Below, one piece after another: positions 54,401-61,574 of a DNA stretch of 64,000 bases. Source of the stretch: Pontibacter litorisediminis (GTDB lineage Bacteria > Bacteroidota > Bacteroidia > Cytophagales > Hymenobacteraceae); the NCBI RefSeq assembly GCF_029360645.1, contig NZ_JARDUA010000002.1, forward strand, positions 434,001 through 498,000, in the 5' to 3' direction. The translations under genes were made by a program, and so were the position numbers. The notes beneath the pieces were generated by a model. It was not told the origin of the DNA. It did not search any database and worked only from the letters and a program-made list of their open reading frames with translations. Positions within the stretch are counted from its first letter, which is position 1. Every line of letters starts with the position of its first letter.

Positions 54401-54801
54401 AAAGTATTTCCATTGAGCTACAGAACACCGACGCCAGCGTGGACTACGACTTCACAGAGGCTCCCTGCACTGTTACGCTGAGGAGCTATGTGCACAGTAT
54501 ACTCCAGAACCTGATAACAAACGCCGTTAAGTACCGGGACCCTGGCAGGAGGCCGCACATTTATATAAGAAGTTATAAGCAAAACGATTATATTTGCATC
54601 GAAATTTCCGATAATGGGCTTGGTATTGACCTTGCGAGAGTAAAAGGCAAACTTTTTGGTCTCTATAAGCGCTTTCATCCACATATAGATGGCAAAGGCC
54701 TTGGCTTGCACTTGGTTAAGACGCAGGTAGACCTGCTGGATGGTAAGATTGAGGTCAATAGCCAGGTTGGAAAAGGCACTACATTTAAGGTCTACATCTA
54801 A
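51454..54801 (+). CDS. Membrane sensor histidine kinase with five PAS domains
   Basis: 1115 residues. Two membrane helices (about 27-47 and 198-222) flank a helical periplasmic sensor region. Five PAS domains start near 257, 380, 513, 634 and 764, several followed by PAC-like segments, then the kinase core. The H box is VSHNLRAP with His at about 908, the N box LQNLITNAVKY at about 1017-1028, the G1 box DNGLGID at about 1055 and the G2 box GKGLGLHLVK at about 1080-1090. The HNLRAP form is common in Bacteroidota PAS kinases. It should autophosphorylate and pass phosphate to the receiver protein encoded 23 bp downstream. Confidence 0.95.
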   Translation: MTYTDKPVTEERTHHSYGRIIRYIRISFGSMLAALLFACVFFYLQNSSLKKDYQQDLQLIYKRMGLVNTLFETKERSQVLLRAHIYAERAATKDSLRQELVSAFRLQDATLQQLNSTLRGEEQEHRLHELINDLGIYHSHIDTIIRLSDNMQETAAVAYSSANLAPFYTRNQSNLISLNKEFTSSALEHSSTFLPVFARLVDEYILLLLLVIPLILGASFAFSRITKRLQRENKRLNTEIRERETLQRKLEATRLDFERLFNSNPTPILVFDQHTLRFLEVNEAAVQEYGYTREEFLQLTVLDIRPAVDREEIKNHLSHLDKASFAQSERRTHMRKDGTTFQVKLQSHALPEKEGVYPRLVTSENVQRLEDYVTQLTKSEKQLREISSSIPGAVYQFQVDGHGNMSFPFVSDGIEDVAGVTPEEACKNASVLFESIHPEDLERVMKSIDDATRGFLPWLQDLRIWNKAGQKWIWIRGHGLPSSSEDGILLYNGTFIDITDQKEAQEKLTASEANLRALLDSSPQAIYLLNKELNVVLFNAVAAEEVKKITLKDLEAGQSIINFISEEQKNFLLESHERAMQGKPTIYETGSGELWFEVAIRPVFTPERQVVAVALSVHDISEQRKIVAAIRDSEAKLTKAQKLAKLGNWERDLQRDSMSMSDYLYTMHGVSPETFTPTFNGLLSFCHPKDREKAWQDYQLVIEEKTIVESEHRILLQDGTQKYLHHIMEPLLNHQGQVLKVLGTVQDVTEQKEKEKQIREARNRFQSTIENIPEVILSADADMQILYISPQCKDVTGYTESEFLQENLWRTIIHQDDLPEFQRRLRQEIAKGQKILHEMRITTRDGALKWVLLRMSPMLGKHGEVLRIDSSVSDISERKLVEAKRTLLTEQLQVQNQNLQQFAYIVSHNLRAPIANILGLTTIYNREHPEAELNRHVIDNLAKSAQHLDNTIRDLNDILTVRGQILDVAEEIYFESLLKDILKSISIELQNTDASVDYDFTEAPCTVTLRSYVHSILQNLITNAVKYRDPGRRPHIYIRSYKQNDYICIEISDNGLGIDLARVKGKLFGLYKRFHPHIDGKGLGLHLVKTQVDLLDGKIEVNSQVGKGTTFKVYI

Positions 54802-54824
54802 AAAAGACTTAGGTAACTTGTATA

Positions 54825-55232
54825 ATGAATATGTTGAAAAAGGTAGTTCTAATTGATGATGATCAGATCAACAACTTTGTGTGTGAGACGATTATCAAGA
54901 GTGAGAACTTTGCAGAACGTGTGGTTAGTTATGAGTGGGCAGAGGATGCGCTGAACAACCTGAGAAAGATGGCGGAAGAGTGCCCTGAGGAGTTTCCGGA
55001 TCTGATTTTTCTTGATATAAACATGCCTGGCATGGATGGGTGGAAGTTTTTGGAGGAGTACAGGAACCTGCCAGAAGAAGTGACCAAGGAATGCAGCCTG
55101 TTCATGCTGTCTTCGGCTGTGGACCGGGAAGACATTATATGCGCCAAAACCCATGCTGAGGTGCGTGACTTCTTTTCAAAACCGCTGTCTCCGGAGATTC
55201 TGAACTTAATAAGGGAGGACTATCTCGTTTAA
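54825..55232 (+). CDS. Single-domain response regulator
   Basis: 135 residues, a receiver domain only (Rcp1/CheY-like, no DNA-binding part). Acidic pocket DDD at 11-13, phosphoacceptor Asp64 (LIFLDINMPGMDGW), Ser96/97 switch position and Lys119 (FSKP). It lies 23 bp after the kinase gene, so probably its cognate partner. The output may be a phosphorelay or protein interaction. An alternative start is Met3. Confidence 0.95.
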   Translation: MNMLKKVVLIDDDQINNFVCETIIKSENFAERVVSYEWAEDALNNLRKMAEECPEEFPDLIFLDINMPGMDGWKFLEEYRNLPEEVTKECSLFMLSSAVDREDIICAKTHAEVRDFFSKPLSPEILNLIREDYLV

Positions 55233-55255
55233 CTCCCCTCCTGTTTGTATAACTG

Positions 55256-55281
55256 GCCACTGCTCCTCAGTGGCTTTTTTT
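55256..55281 (+). terminator. Rho-independent terminator
   Basis: GCCACTG and CAGTGGC with a 5-base loop, followed by seven Ts, 24 bp after the response regulator stop. Confidence 0.88.
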
Positions 55282-55533
55282 ATACCCCACCCCTATCCTA
55301 TCGGTCTCTTGTGCGTACACTATACAAAGCTATACTCTGATATAGAAATATATTAATATACAAAGAACATATTGACCTTTATTTAATATATTTAATATTT
55401 ACAATAAATAATACACAACATATCTTTTTAGGGGAGCGTAAAGCTAAATAACTTCCAAGGCTGCTATATAGCTATATAGTAGCCAATTGAGAAGCTTTTT
55501 AACATAATCTTACCATTATAGCTTACTAACCCT
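55282..55533. other. AT-rich intergenic region with near-perfect palindrome
   Basis: Very AT-rich between the two-component terminator and the small secreted protein gene. It contains a 26-bp palindrome with one mismatch at 55459-55484 (halves GGCTGCTATATAG and CTATATAGTAGCC), about 50 bp before the ATG at 55534. Otherwise nothing recognisable. Confidence 0.55.
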
Positions 55534-55917
55534 ATGAAAAACGTTTTACTAGTTATTGCCGCTTTCCTTATAAGTGCCTCCGCAGCTTTTGCCCAGTCTC
55601 CGCTTAAACTCAGCCGAGAAGCTGAACAACGGTGTACTGAGATTACCCGCTCCATGGCCCGTGAGCTCCGCCTGAACGAGCTCGGCTACATTAAATTGAA
55701 AGAATTGAACCGCGAGCGCATGCTTGCCACCCAAGCCATACTCAGCAGCCACAACACCGATACGCACCTTGTAGAACACAAGCTGGAGGAGCTGGCCCTG
55801 CAGTATGATGAGAAGGTAAGCGCTTTCCTGAACGCCAACCAGCTGCAGGCTTACGCCAATTACAAAAACAAGCCAACGCCAGTAGCCCGCTTTGTGGCAG
55901 TGAGCGAGGAGGAGTAA
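55534..55917 (+). CDS. Small secreted helical protein (Spy/CpxP-like size)
   Basis: 127 residues with a signal peptide (about 1-20, ending AAFAQ) and an all-helical, charged mature part. By length and pattern (early SREAEQRCTEITRSMARELRLNE region, later LNANQLQAYANYK) it resembles another small secreted protein at 61037-61468. Both recall DUF4890/Spy-like periplasmic proteins, but no diagnostic LTxxQ pair is clear. Function unknown. Confidence 0.85.
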   Translation: MKNVLLVIAAFLISASAAFAQSPLKLSREAEQRCTEITRSMARELRLNELGYIKLKELNRERMLATQAILSSHNTDTHLVEHKLEELALQYDEKVSAFLNANQLQAYANYKNKPTPVARFVAVSEEE

Positions 55918-55975
55918 CCCCAAAACAGTCCAAGATGAAGAAGGCCGCCACACCTGGAGGCCTTCTTCGAACGGA

Positions 55976-56031
55976 GCACCATAAAACAGGAGCGGGAGCC
56001 GATTTCGGCTCCCGCTCCTGTTTTATGGTGC
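55976..56031. terminator. 27-bp-stem perfect hairpin between convergent genes
   Basis: A perfect 27-bp inverted repeat with a two-base centre (55976-56002 and 56005-56031). The stem holds AGGAGCGGGAGCCGA at its tip and ATAAAA/TTTTAT near its base. It lies between the convergent stops at 55917 and 56042, so it should terminate both transcripts. A second, weaker hairpin (GAAGAAGGCC with GGCCTTCTTC) lies just upstream at 55937-55969. Confidence 0.85.
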
Positions 56032-56041
56032 AAAGGCAAGG

Positions 56042-56413
56042 TTACCTGCGGCTGTAATCTGCGTCGTCAGGTCTTTTCTCATCCTCCCCCAGCGGCTGAT
56101 CGCCGGTTCGGATGCCAGCCACATCGTCATCCATGCCTGTGTCGCTTCCTTCAAACTCGAAACCAGGCCCCTGCGCGGTAGCCTCGTGGCTTTGGGGATC
56201 GTTGGCGCCGTAGCCGGTCGTTTCGTTACCGCCAATATGCAGGTTCTTCAGTTTGTCTTTCTGGCCCGGGCGCTCAGTATACCCATCCGGCCCTATGTTG
56301 CGCTTCGCCGAAGGGTCTGGGTTGTTGCCCATACCAACACGCTCGTTATAATCGCTGTGGATGTTCTTTTCTTCCGAGGGTGCTTTCTTCTTATCTTCTT
56401 TATTATTATCCAT
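56042..56413 (-). CDS. Hypothetical hydrophilic, probably disordered protein
   Basis: 123 residues with no signal peptide or membrane segment. Extremely rich in D, E, G, N, K and P, with about one charged residue in three and no hydrophobic core, so probably intrinsically disordered. Composition resembles stress-related hydrophilic proteins found in Bacteroidota. No family recognised. A promoter would lie in the 262-bp gap shared with the divergent small membrane protein. Confidence 0.7.
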   Translation of the reverse strand: MDNNKEDKKKAPSEEKNIHSDYNERVGMGNNPDPSAKRNIGPDGYTERPGQKDKLKNLHIGGNETTGYGANDPQSHEATAQGPGFEFEGSDTGMDDDVAGIRTGDQPLGEDEKRPDDADYSRR

Positions 56414-56675
56414 CGTTCATCTCAGGTTAGTTACAGAAGGGTATACGCTTGCAGAAGGCCATGGTTCGCATGAGCGCCTTTATACTTAACATAAAATACC
56501 AACCGCATAATTATGAGCAGCTCCTAACATCTGGGCAGACACGGCGCCTTGGGATTAGCAAAGTATGAACGGCTGTAAGTATAGGCTGTTCTCTTATCTT
56601 TGCCGAAAGTTATACTTTGTGGCACCTCTCTTGCGCCGCAAGTGTTACCCAAAGCAGGAACCAAAACAACAGCGC

Positions 56676-56903
56676 ATGAAGCTATCCAAGATTTATGACC
56701 CGAGGGAGATGAACTCCTACCAATTTGTGGCCACCACAGGCCTGGTGATGACCCTTGTGGCGAACCTGATCCTGCTGTTGCTGGGCAAAGTAGTGGAGAA
56801 TTTCAACGCGCTCTACATCTGCTGGCTAGTGTTCTTTGCCCTGGGCACCATCGCCAACTTCAACAGCAAACCAGGAGACCACGACCATCACCACCATCAC
56901 TAA
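56676..56903 (+). CDS. Small two-helix membrane protein with His-rich tail
   Basis: 75 residues from the ATG at 56676; an upstream in-frame ATG at 56565 would add 37 residues that look untranslated (basic, Cys-rich, no homology). Two hydrophobic helices (about residues 17-37 and 43-62) are followed by a polar tail ending DHDHHHHH. The native five-histidine end suggests metal binding, or simply local codon repetition. It converges on the alpha/beta hydrolase gene with only 8 bp between stops. Function unknown. Confidence 0.75.
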   Translation: MKLSKIYDPREMNSYQFVATTGLVMTLVANLILLLLGKVVENFNALYICWLVFFALGTIANFNSKPGDHDHHHHH

Positions 56904-56911
56904 AGCAGGTT

Positions 56912-57916
56912 TTACTGCTTCAGGAATCGGAGCAGCTCCTCCTGGAAACGCGCTGTTGCCTCCAGATGCGGAATGTGGCCCACGTTCTGAAGCTCAACCA
57001 GCTTTGCCCCAGGAATTGCTTTGGCTGTGCGCCGGCCCAGCTGCGGGTATTGCCCGTGTTGCTGCAACTTCTGCTTATCCTCAATAAAGCCTTTTCCCAC
57101 TATGGTACGGTCCTCCTGCCCTATGATCAGCAGCGTAGGCACCTTCAGATGCTCAAACTCGTACACCACCGGCTGCTGGTAAATCATACTGTAGGTTAAA
57201 GCTGACACTTTGGCCACCTTGGGGTAGTCTGCGTGGTTTATCTGAGCGGCAGGTACCTGCACCCACTCGTCGTAGCTGGGCTTCCAGGAGGTGTAGTAGG
57301 TTTGATGATATTTCCGGATAGCCTCTTCCGACTGCTTCTGCTCTGACTCATAGAGCTCCTGCAGGTTCTTGAAAGGCACAAACACGCGGTAGTCCTCCAG
57401 CCCGATCGGGTTCTCCAGCACCAACTTTGTCGTCATTTCAGGATACATCAGCGCAAAGCGCGTAGCCAGCATGCCGCCCATCGAGTGTCCTACCACGGCA
57501 ACCTTCTCCACGCCTAGTTGCCCTAGCAAGTGCTGTGTGTTCTGGGCCAGCTGATGGAAAGTATAATTTACCTCCGGCTTGTCTGATTTCCCAAACCCCA
57601 ATTGGTCTGGCGCAATCACGCGGAACCCATCATCAGCCAGTCGCCTGATGGTTTCCCGCCAGTAGGCGCCCATAAAGTTTTTGCCATGCAACAGCAGCAC
57701 GACCGGCGGGTTCTGCACCTGCTTTGCAGGGGCCACATCCATGTAGGCCATTTTATAGGTCTGCCCCTCTACCGCTACATCATAGTATTTTACCTCGAAA
57801 GGATACTTGTATCCATCCAGGGTGGCGTTGAGGGAGCTTGGCACCTGTTGCTGCGCCTGTGTATAGCCAAGCGACAGCAGCAAACAGATCGCAGTTAGTA
57901 GACTGATTTTCTTCAT
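56912..57916 (-). CDS. Secreted alpha/beta hydrolase
   Basis: 334 residues from the ATG at 57916 (MKKISLLTAICLLLSLGYTQA), which gives a clean signal peptide; the 22 residues upstream are unlikely to be translated. Motifs: LLLHGKNFMGAYWRET (oxyanion-hole HG), VGHSMGGML with nucleophile Ser at about 145, and the catalytic His in NVGHIPHLEA near the end. Periplasmic esterase or epoxide-hydrolase-like fold; substrate unknown. Confidence 0.92.
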   Translation of the reverse strand: MKKISLLTAICLLLSLGYTQAQQQVPSSLNATLDGYKYPFEVKYYDVAVEGQTYKMAYMDVAPAKQVQNPPVVLLLHGKNFMGAYWRETIRRLADDGFRVIAPDQLGFGKSDKPEVNYTFHQLAQNTQHLLGQLGVEKVAVVGHSMGGMLATRFALMYPEMTTKLVLENPIGLEDYRVFVPFKNLQELYESEQKQSEEAIRKYHQTYYTSWKPSYDEWVQVPAAQINHADYPKVAKVSALTYSMIYQQPVVYEFEHLKVPTLLIIGQEDRTIVGKGFIEDKQKLQQHGQYPQLGRRTAKAIPGAKLVELQNVGHIPHLEATARFQEELLRFLKQ

Positions 57917-58112
57917 AATAGTTGTTTTTGCATCGGTATACATTACAATCTCAGAGGCGGTTTGTTCTGAAACGCAAATCACCTGCTACCTCTCACTACC
58001 AGGAGCAAAATAAAGCACTGATATTATTGCAATTTTATGTATTAATTTATCTATGTTTATACCCGTTTTTAATCAATTCAAACCCTATTAATCTTTTAAC
58101 AAACTTTTAGCC

Positions 58113-58754
58113 ATGAGAAAAATTTACTTTTTAGCACTCCTGTGCCTTAGCCTTGCCCTTAACAGCTGTGGCCCCCAGATTTACAAGGCCGCCAGCTTTG
58201 ATCAGGTAAGGCAAAACCACAAAGTAGTAGCCATCATGCCATTTGAGGTAACCATTGAGTCCAGAAGACTACCCAAGGGCGTTACGGCCGAGATGATGCT
58301 AGAGCAGCAGCGCGACTATGGGTACGGCATGCAAGGCGACGTGTACGGGTATTTCCTGCGCCAGATGAGCAAGGACAAGTATACGGTGACCTTTCAGGAT
58401 GTGAACAAGACCAACACTCTGCTCAACGACGCTGGCCTGACGTACGAGGACCTGCGTTCCACGTCTAAAGAAAAACTTTGCCAGATCCTCGGTGTGGACG
58501 CCGTTGTTTCGGGTAACGCGGTTATGTCTAAGCCGATGTCGGACGGGGCGGCCGTGGCGGTTGGCCTGCTGGTGGGCGCCTGGGGACCAACGAACACAGT
58601 AAACACATCCATCACGATACACGAGGCACAGGCCGGCGATCTGATGTGGAAGTATGACTATGCAGCTTCGGGCAGTGTCTTCAGCAGCCGCCAGTCGCTT
58701 TCCAACGCCCTGATGAAGAATTCTTCGAAGAAGTTCCCTTACAAGAAGTCGTAA
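58113..58754 (+). CDS. Predicted lipoprotein
   Basis: 213 residues with a lipoprotein signal (LALNSC, acylated Cys19). The mature part has KVVAIMPFEVTIESRR followed by a GVDAVVSGNAVMSKP stretch. This resembles outer-membrane lipoproteins of the GNA1162/CsgG-like sort that build an N-terminal alpha/beta domain. No operon partner. It ends before a strong terminator. Confidence 0.88.
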   Translation: MRKIYFLALLCLSLALNSCGPQIYKAASFDQVRQNHKVVAIMPFEVTIESRRLPKGVTAEMMLEQQRDYGYGMQGDVYGYFLRQMSKDKYTVTFQDVNKTNTLLNDAGLTYEDLRSTSKEKLCQILGVDAVVSGNAVMSKPMSDGAAVAVGLLVGAWGPTNTVNTSITIHEAQAGDLMWKYDYAASGSVFSSRQSLSNALMKNSSKKFPYKKS

Positions 58755-58771
58755 GAGGGCAACTAGCAACA

Positions 58772-58820
58772 GCTAAAAACAAGCCCCGCTGCCTTACCGG
58801 CAGCGGGGCTTGTTTTTAGC
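58772..58820. terminator. Strong terminator, 22-bp stem
   Basis: A 22-bp perfect stem (58772-58793 with 58799-58820) and a 5-base loop, with AAAAAC at the left base and GTTTTT at the right. It ends the lipoprotein gene. Confidence 0.9.
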
Positions 58821-58841
58821 TTCGCCTTTAGGCAAAAGAAA

Positions 58842-58863
58842 GCCCACCGCAATTGCGGTGGGC
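58842..58863 (-). terminator. Terminator of the beta-barrel gene
   Basis: GCCCACCGC and GCGGTGGGC around AATT. On the minus strand it is followed by a TTTCTTTTG tract. It lies 35 bp after the outer-membrane protein stop. Confidence 0.8.
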
Positions 58864-58897
58864 CTTGTGTAAATCACCAAACACTAAACTTTATCTT

Positions 58898-59620
58898 TTA
58901 GAAAGTATAACCTACGGATGCCTTTATCACGCGGTTAAACGTATCGAAGTTGTTTCTGCTGTCGATGGAGTTAACCCCATAGTCATAGCCGGCGCTGATG
59001 TTCAGGCCATTGGCGAAACGGTAGCCCAGGCCGCCGGTTACGGCCACGTCCAACTCTCTGAAACCGCTCTTCATGTCCCACTCCTGGTTCAGGGCCTTAA
59101 AGCCTAAAGCTCCAGCCTCTGCGGCCACCTTGTTAGACAAGAGGTAAGATACCTGTGGGCCTGCAAAAATATAGAAGCCTTCCCCTACGTATACCTTCGC
59201 CAGCACAGGCAGGTCCAGGTATTCGGCTTTGTTGGTAAGGGTCACGTTGGCGTTCAGGAAATCAAACTGCTCCAGCGGAACTTTGCCTTTCAGTACCATC
59301 CCTTTCTGAGAGTACTGCAGGCCCGGCTCAATCTCGAAGCCCGGTGCCACCGGTATGCTCAGGTAAGTGCCCACATGAAAGCCCGTGCGCATCTCGCGGC
59401 TGGCGTACCCCCCGGACATGTCTACCAGGTCTTGCACGCTCTGCATGGTTTCGCCGTCCCAGTCGGCCAGGTTTACACCAGCTCTGATACCCAGGCGCAG
59501 CTGGTTGGAGTTGCTGTCGTAGTTAGGTTGCTTGTTATATCGAACAGGCCGCTGCTGGGCCTCAGCGCTTGATGCAGCCAGCCCTATAGCTACAGCTATA
59601 AGTAGAAAAATCCTCTTCAT
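58898..59620 (-). CDS. Outer-membrane beta-barrel protein (porin-like, PorT-type fold)
   Basis: 240 residues with a signal peptide (ends SSAEAQ). An eight-stranded barrel pattern alternates hydrophobic residues and glycines (RLGIRAGVNLADW, FHVGTYLSIPV, GLQYSQKGMVLKG, FAGPQVSYLLSNK) and ends in the C-terminal aromatic KASVGYTF. Typical of the OMP_b-brl_2 family of Bacteroidota. Role unknown; often involved in envelope integrity. Confidence 0.9.
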   Translation of the reverse strand: MKRIFLLIAVAIGLAASSAEAQQRPVRYNKQPNYDSNSNQLRLGIRAGVNLADWDGETMQSVQDLVDMSGGYASREMRTGFHVGTYLSIPVAPGFEIEPGLQYSQKGMVLKGKVPLEQFDFLNANVTLTNKAEYLDLPVLAKVYVGEGFYIFAGPQVSYLLSNKVAAEAGALGFKALNQEWDMKSGFRELDVAVTGGLGYRFANGLNISAGYDYGVNSIDSRNNFDTFNRVIKASVGYTF

Positions 59621-59855
59621 GGTCGTAGTAATTAAGTTTCTTCAATCTTTTCCGGTAAGCTGGCCTGCTCATTGGGGCTGAATGAAATAACCGTGCCAAA
59701 AAAGGAACTTTTCTATCCAACTCCGCATCACCAAAAACACAACACACTGATCGTCAACAAAATAAAATTTTACTACTACCGGAACTCCGCACTCACGGGG
59801 TAAAGCATGGGCAGTTAAAACCGGCTGTAGCAGCGGCAAAAAGCCGGCAAATGCG

Positions 59856-59863
59856 TAGCTTTG
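59856..59863 (+). promoter_or_regulatory. Candidate -7 promoter element for the nucleoid protein gene
   Basis: TAGCTTTG matches TAnnTTTG, 27 bases before the ATG at 59891; a purine-rich AGAAGAGAG follows as a possible ribosome site. No TTTG at -33 was seen. Confidence 0.35.
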
Positions 59864-59890
59864 TGCCCTCAACAGTAGCCAAGAAGAGAG

Positions 59891-60940
59891 ATGAAAGACA
59901 GAACACAGGTGCGCCTGAAGCAGCTGGCCGTGCACAGGGTGGGAAACAAAGCAAAGGAAGAAGGCGTGATTGCCTCCAGGGAGCCGGTGGACCTGCGAGA
60001 TGAGCAGCTGTACGACCTGCTGGTGAATTATTTCATATCGCCATTTAAGCAGGAGGAGTTTTTCCGTTTCACCCATACCTCTGACCTGGCGCTGAACGAG
60101 ATGTTCGCTTACTCGGCGCTGATCTTCACCGAACCGCAGAACTTCCAGGAATATTCTGTACATATTCTGAACCACCTGTACGCGCAGTCGGACCACCCGA
60201 AGGTGAAGAGCGGTGAGCTGTACGTAGCGCATTTTGAAGGCTGCGTGATGGAAGACGAGGTGGTCCAGGCCATCGGTATCTTCAAGTCAGAGAACAAGGA
60301 CACCTTTCTGACCTTCCAGGATGAGGAGGACGACCTGAACGTGAACTACCATTTTGGGGTGAACCTGAAGGGTGTGGACAAGGGCTGCATGATCTATAAC
60401 ACGCAGGCCGAGGACGGTTTCCGGGTAAAGCTGGTGGACGCCAACAGCCACGACGCCGTTTTCTGGAAAGAGAATTTCCTGAATGTGACCGAGCTACAGG
60501 ACACTAACTATAACACCAAAACCGTTCTGAACCTGTGCAAGGATTTTTCGGAGGAAGTGTACGCCCGCACCGAGAGCAAAAAAGCGCAGGTAGATTTCAT
60601 CAGCCGCTCGGTGGATTATTTCTCCAAGAGCGAGACATTTGACCTGGAGGAGTTCACGAGCAGCGTGATTGACGAGCCCGAGACGAAGGAGCGTTTTATG
60701 CAGTACAGCCAGAACTTTGCCGAGGAGCGCGATATTGAGGGCTTTCATGACTTTGCCATCAACAAGAACACGGTGCGCAACATGAAGCGCAAGTTCCGCA
60801 ACTTCATTAAGCTGGATACGCAGATAGAGATCAAGTTTAGTGGCTACAACCCGGAGCAGAGCGAGCAGTATGTGGAGCGTGGGTTTGACCAGGAACGGGG
60901 CATGCACTTTTACAAAGTATATTTTTACAACGAGAGTTAA
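59891..60940 (+). CDS. Nucleoid-associated protein, YejK/NdpA family
   Basis: 349 residues, the family's usual length. Features: an N-terminal HRVGNKAKEEG, a conserved LYVAHFEGCVMEDEVVQAIGIFKSE-type stretch, LNVNYHFGVNLKGVDKGCMI, and a C-terminal region with INKNTVRNMKRKFRNFIKLD. YejK binds the nucleoid in E. coli; the Bacteroidota homologues are largely unstudied. It stands alone, with a small secreted protein gene 96 bp downstream. Confidence 0.9.
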   Translation: MKDRTQVRLKQLAVHRVGNKAKEEGVIASREPVDLRDEQLYDLLVNYFISPFKQEEFFRFTHTSDLALNEMFAYSALIFTEPQNFQEYSVHILNHLYAQSDHPKVKSGELYVAHFEGCVMEDEVVQAIGIFKSENKDTFLTFQDEEDDLNVNYHFGVNLKGVDKGCMIYNTQAEDGFRVKLVDANSHDAVFWKENFLNVTELQDTNYNTKTVLNLCKDFSEEVYARTESKKAQVDFISRSVDYFSKSETFDLEEFTSSVIDEPETKERFMQYSQNFAEERDIEGFHDFAINKNTVRNMKRKFRNFIKLDTQIEIKFSGYNPEQSEQYVERGFDQERGMHFYKVYFYNES

Positions 60941-61036
60941 CTGAAACTATCGCCTCCCTCAGGCTGTTTTATACTTTCTGTAAGAACCGGAACGATAATT
61001 GCCGTACCACATCAGCAGAAATACGACACTAAAGAT

Positions 61037-61468
61037 ATGAAGAAGATAGCCCTTGCTTTTGCGTTGGCCCTTGCCGCACCCGCTGCCTTTGCACAGGCCC
61101 AGCCGCCGCAGGCCAAAACCGCACAGGCCGAACAAAGCCTGGAGCAGCGCGCCGAGGCCATTACTGCCGGCTTTAGCAAAAACCTGCGCCTCTCGCCGCA
61201 GCAATCCCAGAAAGTATACGCCATTAACCTCACCAGCCTAAAGCAGGCCGAGGAGGCCAAGAAGAAGTATAAAAATAATCCGCGGAAGCTGGTAAACCAG
61301 ATGGATATGATTAGCCAGACGCGCCTCTCGCAACTAAAGGATGTGCTGACGCCGCACCAGTTCCAACAGTACCAGCAGCGCCGCGAGCAGAAGATGGGCG
61401 TGCCGAACGAGATGCAAAGCAACCCCACCACCAGACAGCAAAACTCGGCGTACCAGGATAGCTACTAA
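61037..61468 (+). CDS. Small secreted helical protein (Spy/CpxP-like size)
   Basis: 143 residues with a signal peptide (about 1-20, ending AAFAQ) and a charged helical mature part containing NLRLSPQQSQKVYAINLTSL and VLTPHQFQQYQQRREQK. The paired LSPQQ and LTPHQ elements resemble the LTxxQ motifs of the Spy/CpxP chaperone family. Likely a periplasmic stress or metal-related protein. Paralogue-like partner at 55534-55917. Confidence 0.88.
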   Translation: MKKIALAFALALAAPAAFAQAQPPQAKTAQAEQSLEQRAEAITAGFSKNLRLSPQQSQKVYAINLTSLKQAEEAKKKYKNNPRKLVNQMDMISQTRLSQLKDVLTPHQFQQYQQRREQKMGVPNEMQSNPTTRQQNSAYQDSY

Positions 61469-61472
61469 CATT

Positions 61473-61500
61473 AAAAGCATGGCCTCTTAGCCATGCTTTT
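61473..61500 (+). terminator. Rho-independent terminator
   Basis: AAAAGCATGGC and GCCATGCTTTT with a 6-base loop and a following T, directly after the small secreted protein gene. Confidence 0.85.
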
Positions 61501-61574
61501 TCGTTTCTACTTACAGGCAAGGAACTTCTCCCTTAAATTTCCGGGCGGCGTCTGCCAAGGGCAGATGCACCTCC

